A stretch of 64,000 nucleotides of DNA, taken from Silvibacterium dinghuense. GTDB lineage: Bacteria > Acidobacteriota > Terriglobia > Terriglobales > Acidobacteriaceae. Numbering within the stretch: the stretch's first letter is position 1; each line of letters begins with the position of its first letter. The DNA lies in assembly GCF_004123295.1 (NCBI RefSeq), contig NZ_SDMK01000006.1, positions 81,256 through 145,255 on the forward strand, read 5' to 3'. Positions 38,042 through 47,229 of the stretch are shown in pieces. The notes under the pieces are model-generated. The model was not told the origin of the DNA. It did no database searches and was given only the letters and a program-made list of their open reading frames with translations. A program made the translations under genes and the position numbers.

Positions 38042-39310
38042 ATGAGTAGAGTGACCAGCCGCCGTCAATTTTTTCATTATCTGTTACAGGGGAGTGCCGC
38101 TGCTACGCTGGCTGCGGGGCTGCCTTGGCCCCTGATCGCCGAAAAGCATAAGCACCAGAAGGACTCTGCGCCGCAGTTTGCGGATGTGAACGGTCCGCGC
38201 TCTCTGCGGGCGCATGCTGAGACCGCAGGACTGCTGGTAGGGTGTGCGGTGGTGCCGGATCGGCTTTCCGGTGAGCCGGCCTATGGCTCACTCGTCGCAG
38301 ACCAGGCCAACATCCTGGTGGCAGAGAACGCAATGAAGTGGCAGGCGCTGCGTCCGTCTCCGGATAAGTTCGATTTCCGTGGCGGCGATGAGCTGTTGGC
38401 CTTTGCCGCGGCCCACGGGCAGAAGGTTCGTGGGCATAATCTCTGCTGGCACGAAGCGCTGCCGTCATGGTTTGCGGGCACGGTGACGAAAGAGAATGCG
38501 CAGGGCTTCCTCATCCAGCATATCCAGACCGTAGCCGGGCACTTCGCAGGCAAACTGCACTCCTGGGACGTAGTGAATGAGGCTGTGGACCCGAAGAGCG
38601 GCCGCGCCGATGGATTGCGGGTCTCGCCGTGGCTGGAGATGATCGGACCGGATTACATCGAGCTGGCCTTTCATGCCGCGCGGCAGGCTGATCCGGCGGC
38701 GCTGCTCACCTATAACGACTACGGGATTGAGAACGACGGCGCGGACAGTCGTGAGAAGCGCGGACAGGTGATGATGCTGGTCCGCCGTCTGAAGGCGCGC
38801 GGCGTGCCGATCGATGCCGTGGGTATCCAGAGCCATCTCACGGTGAACGATCCCATGCCGGGAGCCGGGCTCATCGACTTTGTGCGTGAGCTGGGGCGGA
38901 TGGGACTGCAGGTTTTCATTACCGAGCTCGATGCAAATGAGCACAAGGTCGAGGGCTCCGTGGCTGAGCGGGATGCGGCCGTGGCCCGGCTTTATCGCGA
39001 TTACGTCACCATGATGGTGGCGGAGCCGAATGTAACGGCGGTGCTGACCTGGGGCATTACGGATCGCTACACATGGCTGAACGGGCAGAAGACGGCTCGT
39101 CCGGACGGCAAACCGCAACGGTGCCTGCCCTTCGATTCCGATGATCAGCCGGTCCCGGCCTTTTTCGCCCTGCGCGATGCGATCGACACCCGGCACCCGG
39201 TGCCTGCGCCTTCAGGCGTGAAGCCTTCGGCGGCGCCAAAGCCGGAGTCGGGAGATGCCTATGCGCCATTTACCCCGCAGACCGTGAAACCCCAGGCGAC
39301 ACCGCAATAG
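38042..39310 (+). CDS. Exported endo-1,4-beta-xylanase, GH10
   Basis: A 422-residue glycoside hydrolase family 10 enzyme that cuts the xylan backbone. The N-terminus has a twin-arginine type signal (TSRRQFFHYLLQGSAAATLA), so it is probably exported folded by Tat. The catalytic acid/base is Glu180 in WDVVNEAVDP and the nucleophile is Glu295 in VFITELDANE. GHNLCWHEALPSWF and ENAMKWQALRP are conserved substrate-cleft segments. The C-terminal 40 residues are a proline/alanine-rich tail. ATG at 38042 is preferred over an upstream in-frame start because it preserves the signal. It indicates plant-polymer use. Confidence 0.94.
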   Translation: MSRVTSRRQFFHYLLQGSAAATLAAGLPWPLIAEKHKHQKDSAPQFADVNGPRSLRAHAETAGLLVGCAVVPDRLSGEPAYGSLVADQANILVAENAMKWQALRPSPDKFDFRGGDELLAFAAAHGQKVRGHNLCWHEALPSWFAGTVTKENAQGFLIQHIQTVAGHFAGKLHSWDVVNEAVDPKSGRADGLRVSPWLEMIGPDYIELAFHAARQADPAALLTYNDYGIENDGADSREKRGQVMMLVRRLKARGVPIDAVGIQSHLTVNDPMPGAGLIDFVRELGRMGLQVFITELDANEHKVEGSVAERDAAVARLYRDYVTMMVAEPNVTAVLTWGITDRYTWLNGQKTARPDGKPQRCLPFDSDDQPVPAFFALRDAIDTRHPVPAPSGVKPSAAPKPESGDAYAPFTPQTVKPQATPQ

Positions 39311-39352
39311 TCTCTTTCCTGTGCTCCAATGAGAGGATAGGAGTAGCCCCGC

Positions 39353-40504
39353 GTGGCGTTTATGCGTCTCACTCCTGTGTCCAGGTTTTTTCTCTGTTCG
39401 ATTTTTCCGGCTGCTGCGTTCGTGATTGTGGCTGGTTTGTGCCTGCCGATGGTGGGTTTTGCGCAGGAGCCCTTTCCCGGCGAACCTGCCCAGCCTCCGT
39501 CTCAGCCGCTGCCCCCGCCCGTGGTCCCCAGCGCACCTGCGGCGCGCATGCTTACCGACCGCGATTATCAGGACCCGATCATTCGCGTGAACACCACGGA
39601 AGTGATGGTGCCGACGCTGGTAGCGAAGAAGCATTCCGGAGAGGTGATTTACGGGCTTCAGGCGACGGATTTCGCGATCTTCGACAACGGCGTGCGCCAG
39701 AAGGTTCACCTGGAAGAGGACATGGACACGCAGCCGGTTTCGCTGGTGATCTGTGTGGAGCGAGGCCGCGATGCCTCGCTCGAGTTCGATAAATTTGCGC
39801 GGCTGGGACCGTTGCTCGATTATTTCCTCGGCTCGGAGAAAAGCTCGGCAGCTTTGGTGACCTTCGACTCGAAGCCGAGCCTGGCCAGCGATTTTTCTGA
39901 GGACTCAACCGGGGTGCGCCGTAGGCTGTTGAGTCTGCCGCAGGGAGACGGCGGAGCGGCCATTCTCGACGCAGTAGGCTATTCGCTGAATATCCTGGCG
40001 CGGCAGCCGGATAACAGGCGGCGTGTGATTCTGCTGATCAGCGAAACGCGGGATCATGGCAGCCGCCACATCACCATTCCCGAGGTAGTGCAGCGCGTGG
40101 GCGAGACCAATACTTTGGTCCTGAGCCTGGGCTTTTCGCCGGTCAACTCGCATCTGCGCGAGTGGGGCAAGGGAAATCCGCACGGCAGCCTGCTGGAGCC
40201 TTTTCTGATGGCCTACAACGCGATGAAGAAGAATGCACCGCGGGCGCTCGCTGAGATGAGCGGCGGCGAGTATGCCTTCTTCAACAAGGACAAGGCGTTT
40301 GAGAAAGCCGTGCATGACGAAGCCTCGCACGCAGGGAATCGTTATGTGTTGAGCTTCCATCCGACAGACCTCACGCCGGGGATCCATGTGCTTGAGGTCC
40401 AGTTGACTGCGGATTACGGGGCACGTGTAGTGGCGCGGAATAATTACTGGGCAGTGACCGGCAATCCGGAGCAGGGGAGCGCTGCTCCCTCCTCTGCACC
40501 CTGA
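39353..40504 (+). CDS. Exported VWFA-related acidobacterial domain protein
   Basis: A 383-residue secreted protein. A signal peptide (about residues 1-34, cleavage after GFA) is followed by a proline-rich linker and a von Willebrand A-like domain of the acidobacterial type. Typical segments are VNTTEVMVPTLVAKKHSGEV, GLQATDFAIFDNGVRQ, QPVSLVICVERGRDASLE, and SETRDHGSRHITIPEVVQ. The usual MIDAS motif DxSxS is poorly kept, as is common in this group. These proteins are abundant in Acidobacteria and have no known role. GTG at 39353 is nine bases after AGGAG; an ATG three codons later is possible. It follows the xylanase by 42 bases. Confidence 0.87.
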   Translation: MAFMRLTPVSRFFLCSIFPAAAFVIVAGLCLPMVGFAQEPFPGEPAQPPSQPLPPPVVPSAPAARMLTDRDYQDPIIRVNTTEVMVPTLVAKKHSGEVIYGLQATDFAIFDNGVRQKVHLEEDMDTQPVSLVICVERGRDASLEFDKFARLGPLLDYFLGSEKSSAALVTFDSKPSLASDFSEDSTGVRRRLLSLPQGDGGAAILDAVGYSLNILARQPDNRRRVILLISETRDHGSRHITIPEVVQRVGETNTLVLSLGFSPVNSHLREWGKGNPHGSLLEPFLMAYNAMKKNAPRALAEMSGGEYAFFNKDKAFEKAVHDEASHAGNRYVLSFHPTDLTPGIHVLEVQLTADYGARVVARNNYWAVTGNPEQGSAAPSSAP

Positions 40505-40570
40505 AGATGCGGCCTTCCCGTGACGCAGTCCGTCTGTCTACACAGGACACCTGTCTGCAAGGGAGAAAGC

Positions 40571-41242
40571 ATGGGGGAGTTTGTGAGGCTGCACGCCGCC
40601 GACGGCCATGAGCTGGGAGCGTATGTGGCGCGGCCGGAGGGCGAGCCGATTGCCGGGCTGGTTGTGATCCAGGAGATTTTCGGGGTGAACCGGCATATCC
40701 GCAGCATGACCGATCAGTATGCGGAGGCGGGGTTTCTGGCCGTGGCGCCGGCGCTCTTCGATCGCGTAGAGCGTGGTGTCGAACTGGGATACGACGGGGA
40801 AGACCGGCAGAAGGCAATGTCCTTCATGCCGAAGCTCGACGTGGAGTCGATGAACCTCGATACGGACGCGGCGGTTGCCTACGCAAGGGCTCAAACCGGG
40901 AAAAAGACGGGCATTGTCGGCTATTGTCTGGGTGGTTCTATTGCGTGGTTTGCTGCCATGCGGGGCACGGTCGACGCAGCCGTGGGATATTACGGCGGTC
41001 TGATCGCGAAGTTTGCCGAAGCGGAGCTGAAGGCTCCGGTGATCCTGCACTTCGGATCGAAGGACACGCATATTCCGGAAGAGCACCGCGCAAAGATCGC
41101 AGCAGCCCATCCCGAGGTGCCGATTTACCTGTATGACGCCGAGCATGGTTTCAATTGCGACCAGAAGTCGAGCTTCGAGCCGCGCTCCGCAGCGCTGGCG
41201 CGGGAGCGCTCCCTGGCCTTTCTCAGGGATCATCTGGGCTGA
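40571..41242 (+). CDS. Dienelactone hydrolase family protein
   Basis: A 223-residue alpha/beta hydrolase. The nucleophile is Cys119 in GYCLGGSIAWF, the acid is in HFGSKDTHIP and the base is His in DAEHGFNCD. IQEIFGVNRHIRSMTDQYAEAGF is typical of DLH enzymes, which open dienelactones in aromatic degradation, though many members have other roles. ATG at 40571 is preceded by AAGGGAGAAAGC. It is followed by an extended hairpin terminator. Confidence 0.92.
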   Translation: MGEFVRLHAADGHELGAYVARPEGEPIAGLVVIQEIFGVNRHIRSMTDQYAEAGFLAVAPALFDRVERGVELGYDGEDRQKAMSFMPKLDVESMNLDTDAAVAYARAQTGKKTGIVGYCLGGSIAWFAAMRGTVDAAVGYYGGLIAKFAEAELKAPVILHFGSKDTHIPEEHRAKIAAAHPEVPIYLYDAEHGFNCDQKSSFEPRSAALARERSLAFLRDHLG

Positions 41243-41260
41243 TTTTGGCAAAGCGGTACC

Positions 41261-41310
41261 TGCCGGTTCCGGATGAGGCCGGCGTACGGCTATCCAGAAC
41301 CGGCATTTTT
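41261..41310 (+). terminator. Branched hairpin terminator after the dienelactone hydrolase gene
   Basis: TGCCGGTTC (41261-41269) pairs with GAACCGGCA (41297-41305). GGAT/ATCC and GCCG/CGGC pairs continue the stem, and TTTTT follows. Confidence 0.85.
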
Positions 41311-41439
41311 ATGCTGGACTAACCGGCATTTCGGCGTCCTCTTTCTCCTTCCGCGCATCTAGTCTTGTGATTCAGAATTGAAAAGAGCTACCGCGCATCT
41401 TCAGGGAAAGCCCTGAGAAGAGCGCAGTTGCGGAGGTAC

Positions 41440-43044
41440 ATGGCGAGTTCGACGGCAACGGCTGCGGTGGCGCAGGAGCGGTGGCATCCGCGCGTCAATC
41501 CCTGGATTATTGCGGCAACAGTGGCCATGGCCGCGTTCATGGAGGTGCTGGATACCTCCATCGCCAATGTTGCGCTGCCGCATATTGCCGGCAATCTCGG
41601 TGCGAGCCAGGACGAAAGCACCTGGGTTTTGACAGCGTACCTGGTGGCCAATGCCGTCGTGCTGCCGATGGGCGGCTGGGCAGCGAGTGTGATCGGCCGC
41701 AAGAACTTTTTCATGCTGTGCATCGTGATCTTCACGATCAGCTCTCTGCTGTGTGGTCTTGCTCCTTCGCTGCCGCTGCTCCTGCTCTTCCGGGTGTTGC
41801 AGGGCGCCGGCGGCGGTGGCTTGCAGCCGATGGCGCAGGCCATCATGGCGGACTCCTTCGAGCCGGCGCAGCGCGGACTGGCCTTTTCACTCTATGGTTT
41901 GGTGGCGGTGCTGGCGCCCTCGATCGGACCTACACTCGGCGGCTGGATTACCGACAACTACAGCTGGCACTGGATCTTCTACATCAATATTCCCGTGGGC
42001 ATCCTGGCCTTCTTCCTGACCCAGCGGCTGGTGGATGATCCGCCATGGTCGAAAGCCGACCGTGCCAACTTCTTCAAGTTGGATTACATCGGCCTGGCGC
42101 TGCTGGTGATCTCGATGGGCGCGCTACAGATCAGCCTCGATAAGGGCGAGGAAAAGGACTGGTTCGGCTCGCACTTTATCGTGGGTTTTGCCATCGCCTT
42201 CGTGGTCTCCTTCGTGGCGCTCATTATCTGGGAGTGGCGCTCGAAGGCCCCTCTGATGGACCTGAAGCTCTTCAAGCAGTCGAACTTTGCGATCTGCTGC
42301 TTCCTGATGATGCTGACCGGCGGCCTGCTCAATGCCACGACGGTGCTGCAGCCGCAATTCCTCCAGTCGGAGCTGGGCTACACGGCGACCTGGGCAGGTC
42401 TTTCGCTCTCCGGAGGAGGTCTGGCCCTGATCTTTGTCATGCCCTTCGCCGGGCAGGCGGTCGGGCGCTTCCCGGCGCGGAACATCATTGCTTGCGGCTT
42501 CGTCTTCTTCGCTCTCTCCTATTTCTTGAGCGCGACCTTCCTGAACCTGGGGCTGAGCTTCAAGACTTCCTCCTGGCTGCGTGTCGCGCAGGTGGCTCCG
42601 ATTCCGTTCGTCTTCATCTCGGTAACGACAGCGGCATACTTCGGTTTACCGAGAGAGAAGAGCAATCAGATCTCCGGCCTTATTAACTTTGTTCGTAATA
42701 TCGGCGGAAGTATCCTGATCTCACTGACCAACGCCCTGGTGACGGAGCGGGGATACTTCCACCAGAACCAGCTGCTCAAGTACCTGACCCCTTCGAGCGC
42801 AAACTTTCAGCAGCGGGTGAATCAGTTGACCGGATTTTTCGATGGCCATGCCGGGCCTGCGAATGCTGGCCAATTGGCGCAGGGGAGAATCTATAACCAG
42901 CTCCTCTCGCAATCTCAGATACTGGCGTATGTGGATGTCTTTTACCTCCTCTGCGGAGCGTCCATCCTCCTGATTCCGACGGCCTTTCTGCTCAGAAAGA
43001 ACAATCCGCGGGCAGAGGCGAAGAGCGAGATCGCTGTTCACTGA
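41440..43044 (+). CDS. DHA2 family major facilitator drug exporter (EmrB/QacA type)
   Basis: A 534-residue membrane protein with about 14 transmembrane helices. Motif A-like WAASVIGRKNFFM, motif C-like APSIGPTLGGWITDNYSWHW and the first-helix motif MEVLDTSIANVALPHIAG are all present. These are diagnostic of EmrB-type proton-driven exporters. The ATG at 41440 is just after GGAGG. No membrane-fusion (EmrA) gene is adjacent, so it may act alone or with distant partners. Substrate unknown. A 12-bp hairpin lies 70 bases downstream. Confidence 0.9.
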   Translation: MASSTATAAVAQERWHPRVNPWIIAATVAMAAFMEVLDTSIANVALPHIAGNLGASQDESTWVLTAYLVANAVVLPMGGWAASVIGRKNFFMLCIVIFTISSLLCGLAPSLPLLLLFRVLQGAGGGGLQPMAQAIMADSFEPAQRGLAFSLYGLVAVLAPSIGPTLGGWITDNYSWHWIFYINIPVGILAFFLTQRLVDDPPWSKADRANFFKLDYIGLALLVISMGALQISLDKGEEKDWFGSHFIVGFAIAFVVSFVALIIWEWRSKAPLMDLKLFKQSNFAICCFLMMLTGGLLNATTVLQPQFLQSELGYTATWAGLSLSGGGLALIFVMPFAGQAVGRFPARNIIACGFVFFALSYFLSATFLNLGLSFKTSSWLRVAQVAPIPFVFISVTTAAYFGLPREKSNQISGLINFVRNIGGSILISLTNALVTERGYFHQNQLLKYLTPSSANFQQRVNQLTGFFDGHAGPANAGQLAQGRIYNQLLSQSQILAYVDVFYLLCGASILLIPTAFLLRKNNPRAEAKSEIAVH

Positions 43045-43114
43045 GGCTGAAAATCAGACTGGCTGCGATAACGCTATGGATATTCATAGGAAAGTAAACA
43101 TCGAAGTCTAGGAA

Positions 43115-43145
43115 TATGGATGCGCTTTCTGTTAGCGCATCCATA
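43115..43145 (+). terminator. Hairpin between the exporter and the TonB-dependent receptor gene
   Basis: Perfect 12-bp stem (TATGGATGCGCT at 43115-43126 with its inverse at 43134-43145) and a 7-base loop. A weak T-rich stretch (TTGTTTTT) follows a few bases later. It is either the exporter's terminator or a leader structure of the receptor gene. Confidence 0.55.
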
Positions 43146-43263
43146 ACTCATTGTTTTTCAAGAGTTACTGTTTGGTCTCTGAATTGCCTCAACTGCCCAA
43201 CAGTTGGTGATGTTCTTGCCGCCCCTGTGGCAAAAAACTCTTTCTGGAGACCCCCACAACTCT

Positions 43264-46200
43264 ATGAAGCCAATCAGGTTTCTTCTTTTCTGCCTCGCCT
43301 TCCTGCTTCCAGCGTTCAGCGTCGTCCATGCACAGATGGACACCGGTGGACTGAAGGGAACCATCACCGACCCAAGCGGCGCCGCGGTGGTTGGCGCATC
43401 GGTGCACATTCACAACCCGTCGACCGGACTCGATCGCACGACGCAGTCTTCAGGGAACGGTACCTATCAGTTCACGGACCTGCAGCCCGGACCCTACCAG
43501 ATCGAAATTCTTGCTACGGGCTTTGGAAAGTATTCGATGACCCGTGCGGTGACCGTCGGTGGAAGCACCACGGTGGACGCGAAGCTGAGCGTAACCGCGA
43601 CCACGCAGGTGGAAGTGGATGCCTCGCAGGACGTCGGCGCACAGGTGAATACGAACGACCAGCAGATTTCGCAGGTGATTACCCCGAAACAGGTGATGGA
43701 CCTGCCGTCGCTCAGCCGCGATCCCTATGATTTTGTCGCCCTGTCGGGCAATGTCACCAGCGATCCGAATGGATCGACGGGGCCGAACGGCGTAGGCGTG
43801 AGCTTCAGCGGCCTGCGCTCGGCTTCGACGGAGATTCTGCTCGATGGCGCAGAGAACGTCGATCTTTACGATGCGGCGGTTGGCCAGCAGATCCCATTGG
43901 ATTCAGTGGACGAGTACCGCACCATCACGGACGGCTTCACGGCAGAGTATGGCCGCGCTTCGGGTGGAGTGGTGAACCTGGTCACCAAGAGCGGTACGAA
44001 CAAATTCCACGGATCGTTGTATGAGTACAACCGCCTCTCGGCGCTGGCCGCCAACACCTATAACGAAGACGCTCAGAATGTGTACCTGCGCAGCTTAGGA
44101 GAGTCGCCCCTGCCTGCCGACCACTTCACGCGCAACCAGTTCGGCTACTCGGTCGGTGGACCGGTGCCGTTCTTTGCGCACAAGGTCTTCTTCTTCTCGA
44201 ATACGGAGTGGAACCGCATTCGAAGCACGGGGCTTCAGCAGTTTATTGTGCCGACCTCCTCGTTCATCGCATCGAGCGCCAGCAATACGCAGCAGTTCTT
44301 CTCAAACTACGGCACGCTGGCCTCGGGCACGACGCTCGGCCAGACGGTTGCGGTGAGCGGCTTTGCCACCAACCCTCTGCAGATTGCCAACGTGCAGGCG
44401 CCGATCGATGCCGGTGCAGGCGCCCCGGTGAATGCCTGGGACACGGACGCGCGCTTTGACGTGAATCTCAGCGAGAAGACGACGATGTTCTTCCGTGCCG
44501 CCGTGTACAGCGACGATTACACGGCAGGTTTCGTCTCGTTGAGCCCTTACAACGGCTACAACACGGGGCAGACCGATCTGAACCAGAGCTTTCTCTACAG
44601 CCTGACACACGTCTTCTCGCCGAACCTGGTGAGCGTGAGCAAGGTGAGCTACAACCGCTTCAATGAGAGCGAGCCGCTGGGCTCGGCCGGCGTGACGCCG
44701 ACGCTCTACCTGAGCCATAACAACACGGCCAGCGTGGATACGACGACGGGCACCGATATCGCCATGCCTGGTTATCTGCCCACCTCGCCGGGTAACGCGC
44801 TGCCTTTCGGCGGTCCGCAGAACCTCTATCAATTCGGTGAGGACATCAGCTGGACGGTAAAGGCGCATACCTTCCACTTCGGCGGCGGATTCCTGCAGTT
44901 GCGCGACAACCGCACCTTCGGCGCCTATGAAACGGCACTTGAGCTGGCAGCCAAGAACGGTACCGATGAGGGCACGGCGCTTGGCCAGCTTCAGGCTGGC
45001 AACCTCTATCAATTCGAGGTAGCCATCGATCCGCAGGGGAAGTATCCCTGCTCGCTCAACCCGACCACCGGAGCCCTGACGGAGACAACGGCCTGCACGC
45101 TGACCACGCCGCTCAGCGCTCCGAGCTTCACCCGTGAGAACACCTTCAACGACGGCAACTGGTATGCGCAGGACTCCTGGAAGGCGACGCCGCGGCTGAC
45201 GTTGAACTACGGCATTCGCTGGGAATACTACGGTGTACAGCACAATACCAACCCCAACCTCGAGTCGAACTTCTATCTCGGCCCGGGTGACAACTTCTTC
45301 GAGCAGATCCGCAATGGACAGGTGGCGACCACGCCGAATTCGCCGACCGGCGGCCTGATCGAAAAGCGGCTGAAGAACTACGCACCGCGCATCGGCTTCG
45401 CTTATGACATCAAGGGCGACGGCAAGTGGGCACTGCGCGGCGGATACGGCATCAGCTACGAGCGCGACTTCGGCAACGTGACCTATAACGTCATTCAGAA
45501 TCCGCCGAACTACGCCGGCGTGCTGCTGACCACCAACCAGCTGGGCCAGGGACAGCTTTCAGTCACCTCGGATAACCTAGGACCGTTTGCCGGTTCGGGC
45601 GGCTCGGTGCCGTTTGCGCCTTCGTCTCTACGTGCATTGCAACAGAATATGCCGACGGCATACGCGCACCAGTGGGATCTGGCTCTGGAGCATGAAGTGG
45701 CTCCGGGCACGCTGCTGGGGATCGAATACACGGGCACACGCGGGGTACACGCCTATGCGATTGCGAACGTGAACTCGGCCTACTACGGCAACGCCTTCCT
45801 CGGCGACGCGCTCAATGCGGCGGGCACCGGCAACCCGATCAACTACCAGTACGGCGCCATCAATATCCGCGAAGCGAACGGAGACAGCTACTACAACGCG
45901 CTCAACATCCGCTTCGAGGACAACAACTACACGCGCTACGGCCTGCAGGTCACCGCGAACTACACCTACGCGCACGCCATGGACAACCTCAGCTCGACCT
46001 TCTCGCAGTCGGGCAACAACTTCAACCTGGGCTATCTGAATCCCTTCAAGCCGGCCCTCGATCGCGGCAACTCGGATTACGACATCCGCCAGCGGCTGAC
46101 GATCGGCGGCATCTATGAGCCTTCGTTCCTGGAGTTCCGCGGCAACCGCATCCTGCATGCCACACTCGGTGGCCTGGAGTTCGCGCCGATCGCTACGCTG

Positions 46201-46698
46201 CGCTCGGGCAATGCCTTCACCATCTTCGACTGCACCAACGGCTACGCAGCCTGCCCGCGTATCGTCGATGCTCCGGGGCTGAAGTTCCATGGCACGCCGC
46301 AGGCTACAGGCGCGCCGAATGGCTACAACTACATCACGCTGCCGACGGCCTCGGCGAATCCGTTTGTGAATGCATACGGCTTCTCCGATTTTCCATCCTG
46401 CGCGACCTGCGGGCAGAATCCGGGCCTTGGCCGCAACCAGTGGTTTGGACCGAACAACTACCAGTTCGACATGGGTGTCTACAAGAACTTCCACCTCGGC
46501 AAGAGCGACCGTTACACGGCGCAGCTCCGCGGCGAATTCTATGACATCCTCAACCATCACAACTTCTACCCCGTGGTGGGCAATGCCGACTACGCGGAGA
46601 CCAGCGTTATCAGCGCTCTGAAGGGCACGCCGAATGGCTCGCCTTCCTCCGAGGATGAACGCCGGAATGTGCAGATCGCACTTCGCTTCGAGTTCTAA
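43264..46698 (+). CDS. Oar-like TonB-dependent outer membrane receptor
   Basis: A 1144-residue outer membrane protein. A signal peptide (MKPIRFLLFCLAFLLPAFSV, cleavage after VHA) is followed by a carboxypeptidase-regulatory-like Ig domain (about 25-110, GGLKGTITDPSGAAVVGASV). A plug domain comes next (LDGAENVDLYDAAVG, then AEYGRASGGVVNLVTKSGTN), then a long beta-barrel ending in a terminal Phe (QIALRFEF). This is the type expanded in Acidobacteria for polymer or peptide uptake. No TonB box was certain. The substrate is unknown. The chosen ATG keeps the signal peptide; an in-frame GTG 60 bases upstream is unlikely. Confidence 0.93.
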   Translation: MKPIRFLLFCLAFLLPAFSVVHAQMDTGGLKGTITDPSGAAVVGASVHIHNPSTGLDRTTQSSGNGTYQFTDLQPGPYQIEILATGFGKYSMTRAVTVGGSTTVDAKLSVTATTQVEVDASQDVGAQVNTNDQQISQVITPKQVMDLPSLSRDPYDFVALSGNVTSDPNGSTGPNGVGVSFSGLRSASTEILLDGAENVDLYDAAVGQQIPLDSVDEYRTITDGFTAEYGRASGGVVNLVTKSGTNKFHGSLYEYNRLSALAANTYNEDAQNVYLRSLGESPLPADHFTRNQFGYSVGGPVPFFAHKVFFFSNTEWNRIRSTGLQQFIVPTSSFIASSASNTQQFFSNYGTLASGTTLGQTVAVSGFATNPLQIANVQAPIDAGAGAPVNAWDTDARFDVNLSEKTTMFFRAAVYSDDYTAGFVSLSPYNGYNTGQTDLNQSFLYSLTHVFSPNLVSVSKVSYNRFNESEPLGSAGVTPTLYLSHNNTASVDTTTGTDIAMPGYLPTSPGNALPFGGPQNLYQFGEDISWTVKAHTFHFGGGFLQLRDNRTFGAYETALELAAKNGTDEGTALGQLQAGNLYQFEVAIDPQGKYPCSLNPTTGALTETTACTLTTPLSAPSFTRENTFNDGNWYAQDSWKATPRLTLNYGIRWEYYGVQHNTNPNLESNFYLGPGDNFFEQIRNGQVATTPNSPTGGLIEKRLKNYAPRIGFAYDIKGDGKWALRGGYGISYERDFGNVTYNVIQNPPNYAGVLLTTNQLGQGQLSVTSDNLGPFAGSGGSVPFAPSSLRALQQNMPTAYAHQWDLALEHEVAPGTLLGIEYTGTRGVHAYAIANVNSAYYGNAFLGDALNAAGTGNPINYQYGAINIREANGDSYYNALNIRFEDNNYTRYGLQVTANYTYAHAMDNLSSTFSQSGNNFNLGYLNPFKPALDRGNSDYDIRQRLTIGGIYEPSFLEFRGNRILHATLGGLEFAPIATLRSGNAFTIFDCTNGYAACPRIVDAPGLKFHGTPQATGAPNGYNYITLPTASANPFVNAYGFSDFPSCATCGQNPGLGRNQWFGPNNYQFDMGVYKNFHLGKSDRYTAQLRGEFYDILNHHNFYPVVGNADYAETSVISALKGTPNGSPSSEDERRNVQIALRFEF

Positions 46699-46717
46699 AG
46701 GCAAAGAAGCGGCAGAT

Positions 46718-46749
46718 AAAGCAGGGCTCTTGAGAGCCCTGCTTTTGTT
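46718..46749 (+). terminator. Intrinsic terminator after the TonB-dependent receptor gene
   Basis: Stem of 12-13 bp (46718-46730 with 46733-46745) followed by T-rich sequence, 20 bases after the stop codon. Confidence 0.9.
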
Positions 46750-46789
46750 TTCCCTGCAACGCGGGCGATCTCTTCGTTAAGATAAAAGA

Positions 46790-47152
46790 GTGAAGTCCGC
46801 TTCCATCACGGGATGGCTGATTGCGATGCTGCTGGTCGTGGCCTCGCTGTCCGCAAACATCTGTGAAGCAAGCTGTGTTCCTTCCGCCTCCATGCATGGA
46901 GGCGGCCTGATGCATGCATGCTGTGCGCATGGGGAAAAGCAGCCCGGCGTAAAGGCGATGCATGCATCCACATGCCATCATGCGATGAAGGAAGAGATGC
47001 AGAGCGTGCGGCCGCTTACGAACTCCGTGCCCGCTCCGGTTCTTCTTCATGTTCTGGCGCCTGCGGCATTTGCGCAGGACTTCCGCCTGCAGGTGGCCGA
47101 TGCCGGGCCGCCGCGCATGATCTCTCCTCCTGTCATTCCACTTCGAATCTGA
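46790..47152 (+). CDS. Exported Cys/His/Met-rich small protein
   Basis: A 120-residue frame from GTG at 46790. A signal peptide (about residues 1-24, IAMLLVVASLSANICEA) precedes a short segment full of metal-type ligands: CEASC, SMHGGGLMHACCAHGE and MHASTCHHAMKEEM. The C-terminal third is hydrophobic and proline-rich. The ligand spacing suggests soft-metal binding, perhaps copper, in the periplasm. No family was recognised. A TAAGAT box is 6 bases before the GTG, so the mRNA may be leaderless. It is 77 bases before the Met-rich envelope protein gene on the same strand. Confidence 0.7.
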   Translation: MKSASITGWLIAMLLVVASLSANICEASCVPSASMHGGGLMHACCAHGEKQPGVKAMHASTCHHAMKEEMQSVRPLTNSVPAPVLLHVLAPAAFAQDFRLQVADAGPPRMISPPVIPLRI

Positions 47153-47229
47153 TTCCTTTCTTCGCCTGCTGACGGAGCGGTGCGCCGTGTGCGGCCGCGT
47201 GTCTTCTGTTGAAACGCGAGGAGAGAGAA

